64,000 nt of DNA from Polynucleobacter rarus (GTDB taxonomy: Bacteria > Pseudomonadota > Gammaproteobacteria > Burkholderiales > Burkholderiaceae), in assembly GCF_003072505.1 (NCBI RefSeq), contig NZ_NTGB01000001.1:129527-193526 (forward strand), in the 5' to 3' direction. A model generated the notes under the pieces. The model was not told the origin of the DNA and ran no database searches. It saw only the letters and a program-made list of their open reading frames with translations. Of the stretch, positions 12,701-20,230 are shown in pieces. How positions within the stretch are numbered: the stretch's first letter is position 1; every line of letters starts with the position of its first letter. Both the position numbers and the translations under genes were made by a program.

Positions 12701-15700
12701 CCGCAGTCAACGGTGTGAACATTGCGACAGGTATTCGCATTATGAATCAAGTGGGTCATGTTAATGAAGACATACTTGCTAACGGTAATATTACTATTAA
12801 TGGTGGTTCTGCTGCGGCTAGTAGCGGGGGACGTGCTGTTACTCTTGATAACGGCTCCGTTGTTGCAACTGGTAACGTTATAGTTAATGCGTACAACTAC
12901 AATACCGATAATCTTCAGTCGTCATTTGCTTTAACAACTGGTGCCAATGGCGTAATGTTTGTTCAAGCGGGCGGTAACTTCATTATTAGTGCAAATGCGG
13001 GACAATATAATTCAAGTGTTGGTGCACGCCTTTACCAAATCACAACTAAGATTGGTGGCAATTTTGTAGTTCAAGATGCCGTTTCAGGTTCAGTAACGAA
13101 CTCAACAGGAACTACCATTGCAAATCTTTCAACTGCGGGGGCAGCTGGTAGTGCTGTTCAAGGCGGACTTTACGGCATCTATATTCAGCAGTCTAATCCG
13201 TTTACCTATAACGGAAGCACATATAACGGTATGAATGCCACAGGTAATATTACAATGAACGGCTCAAGTAATGGAACCACGGGTATTGGTGTGTACATGG
13301 TATCAACGCCAAATTTAACCACTACTTCGGGCAACATCAACATCACAGCTAGTACAACAACGGCCGGTGATGTTGCAATGAATAATACTAGCGGTATTTT
13401 CACCTCTGGGGGATCCATCAATTTAACAGGTACTTCATCTACTGGCGTATCTATTCAAAATGGGGCATCAATCAGTGCAGTTTCTGGTGTGACGATTACT
13501 GGTACATCTACTTCAGGAACATCTTCTGGTGCTTACGGTCAAATTAATATGAACGCTAACGGTGTTACTGGCTTACAAAATACAGTAACAAATACTGGTT
13601 CAGGGGATATAACGATAACCTCAACGGGAAATATTAATAGCTCCTCTTTGCTAAATGATTCAGGTACAGGTGGTATTAATATTACTGGTGGTCGTAGCAT
13701 AGCTGCTGGAACTATTACTGGCGGAACTATTACAGCTATTGGAACTCTTGTAAATACTGGGGGTGGTGTAATTTCTTTATCTATGGCACAACCTACGTCA
13801 GTTACTGGCGGTGCTATTGAAACTGCTGCAGGCGTAACCTCAGCAAATGCCTCAGTAGCTTCTAACGTTGCTTATAGCCAAGTTGGTGGAGTGATGGGCG
13901 CAATTAATTCAACGACTTTAAATAACGTGAACTATCGTGTGGGCGTAATATCCCCAACAATAAGTGTTGCATTAACAGGTAACTACTCAGCCGTGTATGG
14001 AACTGCATATAACTCTACTTCTGCAAATACTTGGATTCAAAGCGCTAGTCACGCCACTCCAACAGTCACAGGTGGAGGTTTTGGTTCAGCCCCAACAACT
14101 GCACAAGTTCTTGCAAGTTTGTCCTTTGCAAGTAATTTGGGGACCGTAACTAATTCAAATTTAGTTCAGAGTACGACTTCCTTAATCGGAACAGCAAAAA
14201 TTTCATCCCCATATGGCTCGGTTACCACTACTGGAACTTCAACTTACACTATTACACCTGCAACTTTAACTATTACTGGCAATTCAACAAATAGTATTTA
14301 CGACGGGGTAAGTAATTACGGAACTTTAGCTAATAACGGTTATACCGTTTCCGGACTTGTTTCCGGATTTACAGCCTCAACTGGAACTGTTACTGCTTCA
14401 AATGACTCTGTCAGCTCTGTTACACACGTTGTTAAATTAGGGGCTACACCCGTAACTAATAGTGCTGTAGCACAATCAGGTACCTTTACAGATACACCGT
14501 CAGTCGCAACTGGATCTGGATTGTCAAATTACACCTTTGTATACAATCCTGGAACATTTACTGTTAATAAAGCTAACTTAAGCATTACACAGAATTCCGC
14601 AAGTAACGTTACCTATAATGGCGCAATTCAAAATGGCCTAACAACTTATACTCCAAGTGGATTATTAGGAAGTGACACGATTACTGGGTTTGCAACCAAT
14701 AATGCTGCAACGGGGACTAATGCTGGAACTTACACTGGTACGATTTCAGGTGCAACAGGTTCAGGATTATCCAACTACACAATTAGCTATAACGGTGGAT
14801 CACTAGTTATTGGTAAAGCGAATCTTTCTGTAACACAAGATAGTTCAAACCTTACTTACAATGGATTTACCCAGTCTGGATTAACTACTTATACCAAAAG
14901 TGGTTTATTAGGCAGTGACACGATTACTGGGTTTGCAACCAATACTGCTGCAACGGGTACTAATTTTGGCACCTACACAGGTACTATTTCAGGGGCTACT
15001 GGAACTGGTTTATCCAATTACACAATTAGTTACAACAGTGGATCACTGGTTATTGGTAAAGCGAATCTTTCTATAACACAAGGTAGTTCAAACCTTACCT
15101 ACAATGGATCTGCTCAGTCCGGTTTAACAACATACACACAAAGTGGATTATTAGGAAGCGACACGATTTCAGGCTTTGTAACCAATACTGCTGCTACAGG
15201 TACTAATGTTGGCACATACACAGGCAGCATCTCGGGAGCAACTGGAACTGGATTATCCAACTACACAATTACTTACAACGCTGGATCACTGGTTATTGGT
15301 AAAGCGAATCTCTCGGTAACTCAGGGCAGTTCAAACCTTACCTACAATGGATCGGCTCAGTCTGGTTTAACAACTTACACATCCAGTGGTTTATTAGGAA
15401 GTGACACGATTACTGGGTTTGCAACCAATACAGCTGGATCGGGTACTAATGTTGGTACTTACACAGGAACCATTTCGGGGGCAACGGGTACAGGCTTATC
15501 CAACTACACAATTAGCTATAACGTAGGATCACTTGTAATTGGTAAAGCAGCTTTGACAATTAGTGGCGGAAATACGAGTGCTACTTTTGATAACACGACG
15601 CATACCAATACTTACAATATTACGAGTGGTGCACTGTTTGGATCTGATATTATCTCTTCAGTCAGTGGTTTAGGAAGTGGCTTACATGCTAATACTTACA

Positions 15701-18700
15701 ATGACTCTGGCCTTTCAGCCAGTGGAACAGGCTTATCGAACTACACCATTAGTTATGTACCAGGAAGTCTAACTATTAATCCAGCAACCCTGACTGCTGC
15801 AATTACACCAAATGTTGCAACCTATAACGGCACCAACGTTCTCACCAATGCGACTGTTCTAAATGGAGTGATTAATGGCACGACTGTTAGTGGAACTACT
15901 TCACTCACATTAAGTGGAGTGAATGCTGGAACACAAACGATTACGAATAACGGTACCACCTTATCAGGTGCTAATTCTGGTGATTACGTAATCGCAAGTT
16001 CATCGATCCTGAACAATGGTGGGATTGGCGCTGTAAATAATCAAGTGACACCTGGTGCTGGTTTAAACAATAGTGGCTCAACGATTGTGATTGTGCCAAA
16101 AGCATTAACAGTGACTGGTAGTTTAACTACGCCAACCTACAACGGTAATGCTCAAACCAATACTTATACCGTAACAGGTTTAGTTGGAAGTGAGATGATT
16201 ACTGCTACCGGTTCTGCTCAAGCAACGCACGTAGCACAAGGATTGATTGCTGATAACTTAGTACCGGTCGCTGGGGCAAGCACATTACTTTCGAACTACA
16301 GTATTACGACGACCAATGGATCTATCCAGGTTAACCCACTGGCAATTACAGGAACGGCACAAGTCAACGGTAAAACCTATAACGGAACGACCGCTGGAAC
16401 GGGAACAATTGCATTAACCGGAGTACTTCTAGCAGATCAAGGAAGTACAACTGCAAGTGGTACTTTTGCATTCGCTAATGCAAATGCAGGTGCTGCTAAA
16501 GCTGCAACAGTCTCAGGTGTCACGATTAACAATACCGACTACTCCGTCACCGTTGCGCCATCAGCAGGTACTGCAACAATTACCCCAGCAAATTTAACAA
16601 TAGCTGGTAACTCAACCACGCCAACTTACAACGGTAACTTACAAACTAATACTTATACCGTGACAGGTGCAGTACCTGGTGAAACCATTACTGCAACCGG
16701 TTCTGCTCAAGCAACCCACGTTGCGCAAGGTTCAATCGCTGACAGCTTAGTACCAGTCGCAGGTGCTGGAACATTGCTCTCGAACTACAGTATTACAACG
16801 ACCAATGGTTCTATCCAAGTAAATCCACTCGCGATCACTGGAAGTGCTCAGGTTAATGGCAAGGTTTATAACGGCACAACCTCTGGAACTGGAACGATTA
16901 TATTAACTGGGGTATTACCAGCCGATGTCGCAACAACAAGTGCAAGTGGCACCTTTACCTTCGCGAACGCTAACGCTGGTTTAGGGAAAACAGCGACGGT
17001 ATCAGGTGTCACGATTAACAACACAGATTACTCAGTTACTGTACCGCCATCAGCAGGTAGTGCAACCATTACTGCTGCTACTTTGACAATTACCGGCGGT
17101 ACGAATAGTGCGACCTTCGATAACACGACTCACACTAATACCTACAGTATTACAAGTGGTGCACTGTTCGGATCTGACGTTATCTCTTCAGTCAGTGGCT
17201 TAGGAAGTGGCTTGCATGCTAATACTTACAATGACTCTGGCCTTTCAGTCAGTGGAACGGGCTTATCGAACTACACGATTAGTTATGTACCTGGAAGCTT
17301 AACAATAAACCCAGCAACATTGATAGCTGCAATTACACCAAATGTTGCAACCTATAACGGTACCAACGTTCTCGCCAATGCGACTGTTCTAAATGGAGTG
17401 ATTAATGGCACGACTGTTAATGGAACTACTTCACTCACATTAAGTGGAGTGAATGCTGGAACACAAACGATTACGAATAATGGTACAACCTTGTCAGGCC
17501 CTAATGCTGGTGATTATGTGATTGCTAGCTCATCAATCCTCAATAACGGTGGCAGTGGCGCTGCAAATAATCAAGTTACCCCTGGAGCTGGTCCGAACAA
17601 TAGTGGTTCAACGATTGTGATTGTGCCAAAAGCATTAACGGTAACTGGTAATAACACCACGCCAACATACAACGGTAATCCTCAAACGAATACTTATACC
17701 GTAACTGGTTTAATACCTGGAGAGACGGTTACTGCCACTGGTTCAGCTCAAGCAACACGCGTAGCACAAGGATTGATTGCTGACAACTTAGTACCGGTCG
17801 CTGGGGCAAGCACATTACTATCGAACTACAGTATTACAACGACGAACGGATCTATCCAGGTTAACCCACTAGGGATTACAGGAACGGCTCAAGTAAACGG
17901 TAAAACCTATAACGGCACGACGGCTGGAACGGGATCAATTGCATTAACCGGAGTACTACTAGCAGATCAAGGAAGTACAACTGCAAGTGGTACCTTTACA
18001 TTCGCTAATGCAAATGCAGGTGCTACAAAATCAGCAACGGTATCAGGTGTCACGATTAACAATACCGATTACTCAGTCACCGTTGCACCATCAGCAGGAT
18101 CAGCGACCATTACCCCAGCAACTTTGACGATTGTTGGTAATACAACTACACCAACTTATAACGGTAACTTACAAACAAATACTTATACTGTGACAGGTGT
18201 AGTACCTGGTGAAACCATTACTGCAACTGGTTCAGCCCAAGCGACCAACGTAGTGCAAGGATCCATTACGGATAACTTATTGCCAGTAGCTGGATCAGGT
18301 ACATCACTGTCGAATTACAGTATTACAACCACTAATGGCACTATCCAGATTAACCCTCTCGCAATTACTGGCACAGCCCTAGTGAATGCTAAAACGTATA
18401 ACGGCAGCACACTAGGAGCTGGAACTATTTCCTTAAGTGGTGTATTGCCAGCTGACGCTGCAACAACCACTGCAAGTGGTACCTTCACCTTTGGTAGTGC
18501 GAATGTAGGAACGCAATCTGCAACAGTATCCAACGTGAGCGTTAACAATCCTAATTACTCAATTACTATGCCATCCTCTGTGGCTGGTACCGCAATCATT
18601 GCGAAGGCAGCACTGACGATTAGTGGTGGAACGACTAATACAACCTTCAATAACACGACACTTACAAACACTTACAGTATTACGAGTGGTCAATTATTTG

Positions 18701-20208
18701 GTTCAGATACAATCGCCTCTGTGAGTGGCTTAGGTAGTGGCTTACATGCTAATACTTACACCGATACGAGTCTAGCAGCAAGTGGAACTGGTTTATCCAA
18801 CTACACAATTAGTTATGTAACTGGATCATTAACAGTTAATCCTGCCAGCCTCACTGCGACGGTTACTCCTAGCTTGACAACTTACAATGGTAGTAACGTA
18901 ATAGCTAATTCTACAGTCTTAACGGGTGTGGTAAGTGGTACTAGCGTAAGTAGTACCACTTCACTCACTATCAATGGAATAAACGCTGGTTCACAAACAA
19001 TCATTAATAATGGATCGACTTTAACAGGTCCGAATGCATCCGATTACATCATCGTCAATTCTTCATTGAGTAACAACGGTGTAAATGGTGTCACCCCAAC
19101 TAATAGTGGTGGAGTTAATGGTAATTTTGGTGGAACCATACTAATTGCTAAAGCACCATTAACGGTTTCTGGTACTAAAGTCTATGACGGTACTGGAACC
19201 TTCACTTATCTCAATATGATGGTGAGCGGAGCACAAAATGGTGAAATAATTTCCCTCACTTCTGGAAGCGCGCAAACTTCCAGTCCTAATGCTGGAAGTT
19301 ATGTTGGTACAAGCATCAATAACTTAGCGATTGCTGTATCTGGCGGAAGTGCCCTAAGTAGTAATTATCAGTTACCAAATTCTGGTTCATTTAATGTAAG
19401 TCCTGCACCTGTAACTAATGCTGGAACACCTCTTACGTATCGCTCTGTCGTTACTTCTAATGTCAGTTCCTCCCCATCATCAGTGTCTGGTATGGGTGGA
19501 CCGTTAGCTAACCCTAATGGCGTGGTTGTACAACTAGCAAATAATTCCATAACTAATGGAACAGCTTTAACCTCCTCACAAAACTCTAACTCAAATAATG
19601 GTAGTGAACCTTCATTAGGAAATAATACAACTACTTCACAAGCAACTACCACTGCGAATAATAGAGCTAGACCACAAACAAATACTTCTTCAAGTAATCA
19701 AGGTAAAGCAGCCCGTAAAGGAAATGGTAACAATAAAGCTAATTCCAAAGCAGGTGCAAATCTTCAGAATAATATTAATTCAAATATTTCCAACTTTGCT
19801 AGACCGAATGGTTCTAATTTTGGTTCAAATGTAACAAAGGGAGATTTCACTCCAAGAAGAAAGACCTATTCTTCAACTAAAAATGGGCTCAATAGAACAG
19901 GTAATAGTAACAACTCTAATATCAATTCAATTGATGATGCTAGGAACAGTTTGAGCGGAACTAAACCAAAGTATTCAAATGGGGGGTGCGGTAGTGGAAA
20001 GTCCGGAGTTGGGGCAGTAACTTCTGCGAATCGCTCATGTTCCCAACTAAGAGCACCAGGAGATGCATTAGCTAATTCGTATCATGAAATGGAATGGCCT
20101 GGAGCGCATAAAAACTATACAGGTAGTTCAGCAAAAGCAATCGGCACAATCGATTACAACAAAAAAATGGATATGAACTTTATGATCAATCTCATTATTC
20201 TTTTCTAA
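3766..20208 (+). CDS. Giant TpsA exoprotein / filamentous-haemagglutinin-type adhesin
   Basis: This surface or secreted protein has 5480 residues and starts at GTG 3766. A signal peptide ends near FSFA (about residue 30). A TPS secretion domain follows (about 33-280, haemagglutination-activity type) with GWKTFNVGSNATVNFNQP and SNQNGVVFGKNAEVNVGG; the usual NPNG is NQNG here. A long Gly/Thr/Ser/Ala/Asn-rich region of beta-helix-like repeats runs to about residue 3450. After that come MBG/YDG-type Ig-like repeats: four 81-82-residue tandem copies (nt 14569-15543), then a 1530-bp higher-order unit copied 2.4 times (15551-19160). The tail (nt 19450-20208) is Asn/Ser-rich with a Cys5408/Cys5425 pair near the end. 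There is no autotransporter barrel, consistent with export by the upstream TpsB. It probably acts in adhesion or aggregation; the ligand is unknown. Repeat copy number should be treated with care, because assembly can collapse such arrays. Confidence 0.93.
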   Translation: MKFRANFPKNKTPIQAALISIIFITNFSFAVTNNVLPNNSLPTGGVVNAGVATINQSQNTLNINQSSQNAVIGWKTFNVGSNATVNFNQPSASSATLNVVNGSSKSMIDGAVNANGQVIFSNQNGVVFGKNAEVNVGGMVATTMNINQDEFMAGNMKQTYSGNSNSSAKVINKGKITGNNINSYIALMAPEVKNEGVISATLSGANAIALVSGQKVTLTFHDQQLINVYVDASSINSLIQNKRLIQVDGGNIIIAANSAQALRNSVVQNSGTISASGINKEGGVITLVGNKVVQAGIIESNSASSTGGQVNITGNEINLTSQSQTTATGTLGGGEILIGKSNNNSPLTQVNAKKVNIDKGAIVDVSATKNGNGGVIQVWSEQTTVVAGKFYAKGGLLSGNGGTIDTSSAGKVSYGTGLIVDTTAPKGKIGNWITDPLEITIDQTAALVISNALKTTNVTLDATLSSCGGFGSCVQSSVPTISFLAGADIFSQNQLTSLSLNAVGGSININNNITAGAVYAVAQAINVNGSINTNGGTNSSIYLAGAIINLLGNINSNGSSNNSGSSNSNSSTLNAANTSTRNNRRNGQSGLNSDNTIYTSNGGNINIISTGDINIGSNAYISANGINGGTINIISISGNVNNNGIIDSIGKINNGGNITIVGKTLTEIIGALISSEGLSQGGVINLGQINNLSNGSTLAPPATAPPSLISFINNAVVTAVDSNNSITSSNIILDSQSAIYSPNGNIVVFGEKIQINNSTLVAQNGDITIGRPIYGYGALAKIASVSNSTLTANRVETSADLLGTQLNTVVANQWLLDPTNITITASASTSGSLASALATAGVSNISTADIKAAVDAGGTVNVVATGTITQSGALAFAPASGVTGTLILENSATQAQNITLSGGITSSGAGTVNLKVLAGGQAISSGAISSSSGPINVTMQSFYSGNTTGTILGSNIYISGSITTKGGNLLLDATGGTISGSTITPGLITNGGITTGGSITLSTTTDGLAVGAATTGGNFAAAGSRSLGTGAGAFELGAIAPLNVGGTATINISTSGTAVMGFITGGNVTTSPITSYGNLSITATNTTASLATATGMIKIQSALTSYAGSVTLNTTGSGASLTYGVDATAAISGASGVSITNNNLIGIGVNTSALGTITSANGTVNITSTTTGSGILAVNLAGLITAPQVLITATNNTAGGTGATVTGGITISANKNGASNTFTSVGNALAITSTVGTSGQAGGISVSTGAITNNSNGGNVSFVTNGDITATAAINFATANTTNHAQTITYDTTSGNLNSKIITGAFTFNSTGDTSPVNYVQKSNGSALTIGATSVSGSILVDNTNSGTTLAANATTGTALTVNGALSSGGLLLGGDAIVLKAIAGTAGIGINDAAANDSLTASVGNISLNTTTSTGAGITFSSPITATTGNVSITGTSTTGATIATTGLMTANSITVSGTGTTAATVVSLGAMTINAGGGNISVTGNDSAAGATTGITQTGAITDNANGGNISFVSNNKIAQAGAITLVANTSGTASSITFNTTSGNYLSTLVNGAITISGSSTSPINFIALSNGAPITPGAITMPGYIRIDNTCYGCTTAGVSDLTATNVIATPTPNATTSSAITLGGNLTSGVGIYLNGINSGTAVVVSLGAFNLTVTSAASFPTADVAAISVIANHKTSNAGNPGISSTGTVAIQSSGGDLLFQSNGDISLTGALNLAANNTNHAQSIKYDTTSGNGNSAITIQSISSQGASITSPVNVTILSNSTITINGSIIQNAPGTAAAPINILAESFYTANTYANFYAFVNGSNNIDAGKGQNAQFITRGGYVVLDGTGGTISGLGTAGITNTMGSIQNGIVWTHNNLQINTTNDGLAVSASTTGGGNVILTTSRSTNTMIPGNMDYGAWEPGANQVINAGGTFTANIRVIGPTGIAYTPGGFAINSPINALGDITLTTFGTGGASLNTPAIYLTSPFTSYSGSVNLTSSLVTPQLSIKVGAAISAATGVTLTSSGGTNIGVSSVAGGTITTTGGVVNIVSTNSTTVYGVSIAALITAPKVVITATNPNLTGEGINITGGITISALDAGLPNTFATAADALTLTSTVGTSCITGGINVTTGAITNNSNGGNVSYVTNGDINSVAAISFATANTTNHAQTITYDTTSGNVNSKIITGAFTFNSNGDTSPVNYVQKSNGSALTIGATYVSGSILVDNTNGGTTLAANATTGTAVTVNGALSSGGLLLGSDAITLKAIAGTGGIGINDAATTYSLTAPIGNISLTSTTSTGAGITYASPITATSGSVSITGTSTTGATIAATGAITGLGIMVNGTATTATTITSLGVMTVNGLYVSGTVSAPSFISNTSGTYIGTIATLPTLTSAAIAGTNAGLTGNIQSATVVYAVAGNTATNANYLLGWGAATAPLTRIVQLNLQIIGGQLIATETGAKTSTTALTTGAGTNINTLWTGGTVATTQSTSLVTAGYGIANLGFSGSPVFTNTASGGLVVSGTGTAGGNTGITQTGVISQNVSGGNITFTSNNKIAQAGAITLVPNTSGVGSTITYDTTSGNLNSTIATGALGIGAGTSSSAINYVLKSSGSALNISATNVPGYILVDNTNGGVTLAANATTGTAITVSGALTSGALAGSNAITLKAIAGTAGIGINDAAANDSLTASVGNISLNTTTSTGAGITFSSPITATTGNVSITGTSTTGTTIATTGLITANSITVSGTGTTAATVVSLGAMTINSGGGNISVTGNDSTAGATTGITQTGAITDNANGGNISFVSNNAINQTGAITVAANTSGNLSSITYDTTSGNKNSTITSGALTLTGGVAASNTAINYIVKASGGAITVPATVTMPGYILLDNTYGGTAGSGGTPSTGFITLTNASTVSTTATAILVNGSLSSGLYAGTNAITINAVNSASPATSLDAFLMTGTSTITATTGNINITGLSTQNNGMSIYGGLKTLAGDVNLIGVTAVNGVNIATGIRIMNQVGHVNEDILANGNITINGGSAAASSGGRAVTLDNGSVVATGNVIVNAYNYNTDNLQSSFALTTGANGVMFVQAGGNFIISANAGQYNSSVGARLYQITTKIGGNFVVQDAVSGSVTNSTGTTIANLSTAGAAGSAVQGGLYGIYIQQSNPFTYNGSTYNGMNATGNITMNGSSNGTTGIGVYMVSTPNLTTTSGNINITASTTTAGDVAMNNTSGIFTSGGSINLTGTSSTGVSIQNGASISAVSGVTITGTSTSGTSSGAYGQINMNANGVTGLQNTVTNTGSGDITITSTGNINSSSLLNDSGTGGINITGGRSIAAGTITGGTITAIGTLVNTGGGVISLSMAQPTSVTGGAIETAAGVTSANASVASNVAYSQVGGVMGAINSTTLNNVNYRVGVISPTISVALTGNYSAVYGTAYNSTSANTWIQSASHATPTVTGGGFGSAPTTAQVLASLSFASNLGTVTNSNLVQSTTSLIGTAKISSPYGSVTTTGTSTYTITPATLTITGNSTNSIYDGVSNYGTLANNGYTVSGLVSGFTASTGTVTASNDSVSSVTHVVKLGATPVTNSAVAQSGTFTDTPSVATGSGLSNYTFVYNPGTFTVNKANLSITQNSASNVTYNGAIQNGLTTYTPSGLLGSDTITGFATNNAATGTNAGTYTGTISGATGSGLSNYTISYNGGSLVIGKANLSVTQDSSNLTYNGFTQSGLTTYTKSGLLGSDTITGFATNTAATGTNFGTYTGTISGATGTGLSNYTISYNSGSLVIGKANLSITQGSSNLTYNGSAQSGLTTYTQSGLLGSDTISGFVTNTAATGTNVGTYTGSISGATGTGLSNYTITYNAGSLVIGKANLSVTQGSSNLTYNGSAQSGLTTYTSSGLLGSDTITGFATNTAGSGTNVGTYTGTISGATGTGLSNYTISYNVGSLVIGKAALTISGGNTSATFDNTTHTNTYNITSGALFGSDIISSVSGLGSGLHANTYNDSGLSASGTGLSNYTISYVPGSLTINPATLTAAITPNVATYNGTNVLTNATVLNGVINGTTVSGTTSLTLSGVNAGTQTITNNGTTLSGANSGDYVIASSSILNNGGIGAVNNQVTPGAGLNNSGSTIVIVPKALTVTGSLTTPTYNGNAQTNTYTVTGLVGSEMITATGSAQATHVAQGLIADNLVPVAGASTLLSNYSITTTNGSIQVNPLAITGTAQVNGKTYNGTTAGTGTIALTGVLLADQGSTTASGTFAFANANAGAAKAATVSGVTINNTDYSVTVAPSAGTATITPANLTIAGNSTTPTYNGNLQTNTYTVTGAVPGETITATGSAQATHVAQGSIADSLVPVAGAGTLLSNYSITTTNGSIQVNPLAITGSAQVNGKVYNGTTSGTGTIILTGVLPADVATTSASGTFTFANANAGLGKTATVSGVTINNTDYSVTVPPSAGSATITAATLTITGGTNSATFDNTTHTNTYSITSGALFGSDVISSVSGLGSGLHANTYNDSGLSVSGTGLSNYTISYVPGSLTINPATLIAAITPNVATYNGTNVLANATVLNGVINGTTVNGTTSLTLSGVNAGTQTITNNGTTLSGPNAGDYVIASSSILNNGGSGAANNQVTPGAGPNNSGSTIVIVPKALTVTGNNTTPTYNGNPQTNTYTVTGLIPGETVTATGSAQATRVAQGLIADNLVPVAGASTLLSNYSITTTNGSIQVNPLGITGTAQVNGKTYNGTTAGTGSIALTGVLLADQGSTTASGTFTFANANAGATKSATVSGVTINNTDYSVTVAPSAGSATITPATLTIVGNTTTPTYNGNLQTNTYTVTGVVPGETITATGSAQATNVVQGSITDNLLPVAGSGTSLSNYSITTTNGTIQINPLAITGTALVNAKTYNGSTLGAGTISLSGVLPADAATTTASGTFTFGSANVGTQSATVSNVSVNNPNYSITMPSSVAGTAIIAKAALTISGGTTNTTFNNTTLTNTYSITSGQLFGSDTIASVSGLGSGLHANTYTDTSLAASGTGLSNYTISYVTGSLTVNPASLTATVTPSLTTYNGSNVIANSTVLTGVVSGTSVSSTTSLTINGINAGSQTIINNGSTLTGPNASDYIIVNSSLSNNGVNGVTPTNSGGVNGNFGGTILIAKAPLTVSGTKVYDGTGTFTYLNMMVSGAQNGEIISLTSGSAQTSSPNAGSYVGTSINNLAIAVSGGSALSSNYQLPNSGSFNVSPAPVTNAGTPLTYRSVVTSNVSSSPSSVSGMGGPLANPNGVVVQLANNSITNGTALTSSQNSNSNNGSEPSLGNNTTTSQATTTANNRARPQTNTSSSNQGKAARKGNGNNKANSKAGANLQNNINSNISNFARPNGSNFGSNVTKGDFTPRRKTYSSTKNGLNRTGNSNNSNINSIDDARNSLSGTKPKYSNGGCGSGKSGVGAVTSANRSCSQLRAPGDALANSYHEMEWPGAHKNYTGSSAKAIGTIDYNKKMDMNFMINLIILF
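7921..8193 (+). repeat. Near-identical intragenic repeat, copy A
   Basis: This 273-bp block inside the adhesin gene matches 11731-12003 with only three mismatches that I can count. The neighbouring paralogous sequence on either side is clearly more diverged. The reading frame is kept because the offset is 3810 bp, a multiple of three. It encodes part of a Gly/Thr-rich beta-helix-like repeat. Confidence 0.9.
11731..12003 (+). repeat. Near-identical intragenic repeat, copy B
   Basis: This is the second copy of the block at 7921-8193, in frame and in the same orientation. Similarity continues at a lower level to about 12130. A further pair of related blocks, 7521-7900 and 10131-10510 (offset 2610 bp), shows that this part of the gene grew by segmental duplication. 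Confidence 0.9.
14569..15543 (+). repeat. Four tandem 243-246 bp MBG-type repeats
   Basis: Each unit starts with KANLS[IV]TQ, contains TYNG and GLLGSDTI[TS]GF, and ends near SNYTI[ST]YN..SLVIG. Unit boundaries are 14569, 14815, 15058 and 15301, with the array ending at 15543 (246, 243, 243 and 243 bp). This is the typical spacing of MBG/YDG Ig-like adhesin modules. The nucleotide copies are close but not identical. Confidence 0.9.
15551..19160 (+). repeat. 1530-bp higher-order repeat, two full copies plus a partial third
   Basis: The equivalent positions 15551, 17081 and 18611 are exactly 1530 bp apart. Internal landmarks keep the same offset, for example 15841/17371 and 16081/17611. Each full unit encodes 510 residues made of six different MBG-like modules in fixed order. 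These start with TI[ST]GG, NPATL, KALTVTG, LAITGTAQ, a second TIxGNxTTP-type module and a second LAITG-type module. The third copy has only the first two modules before changing to a unique KVYDGTG module. Confidence 0.9.
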
Positions 20209-20230
20209 AAGCTCTAAAAAGGATCTCACT

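Noticed and set aside
14569..19160. Regular repeats considered as a CRISPR or satellite array.
   Set aside because: Units are 243 and 1530 bp, fully coding and in frame, without short repeat-spacer alternation.
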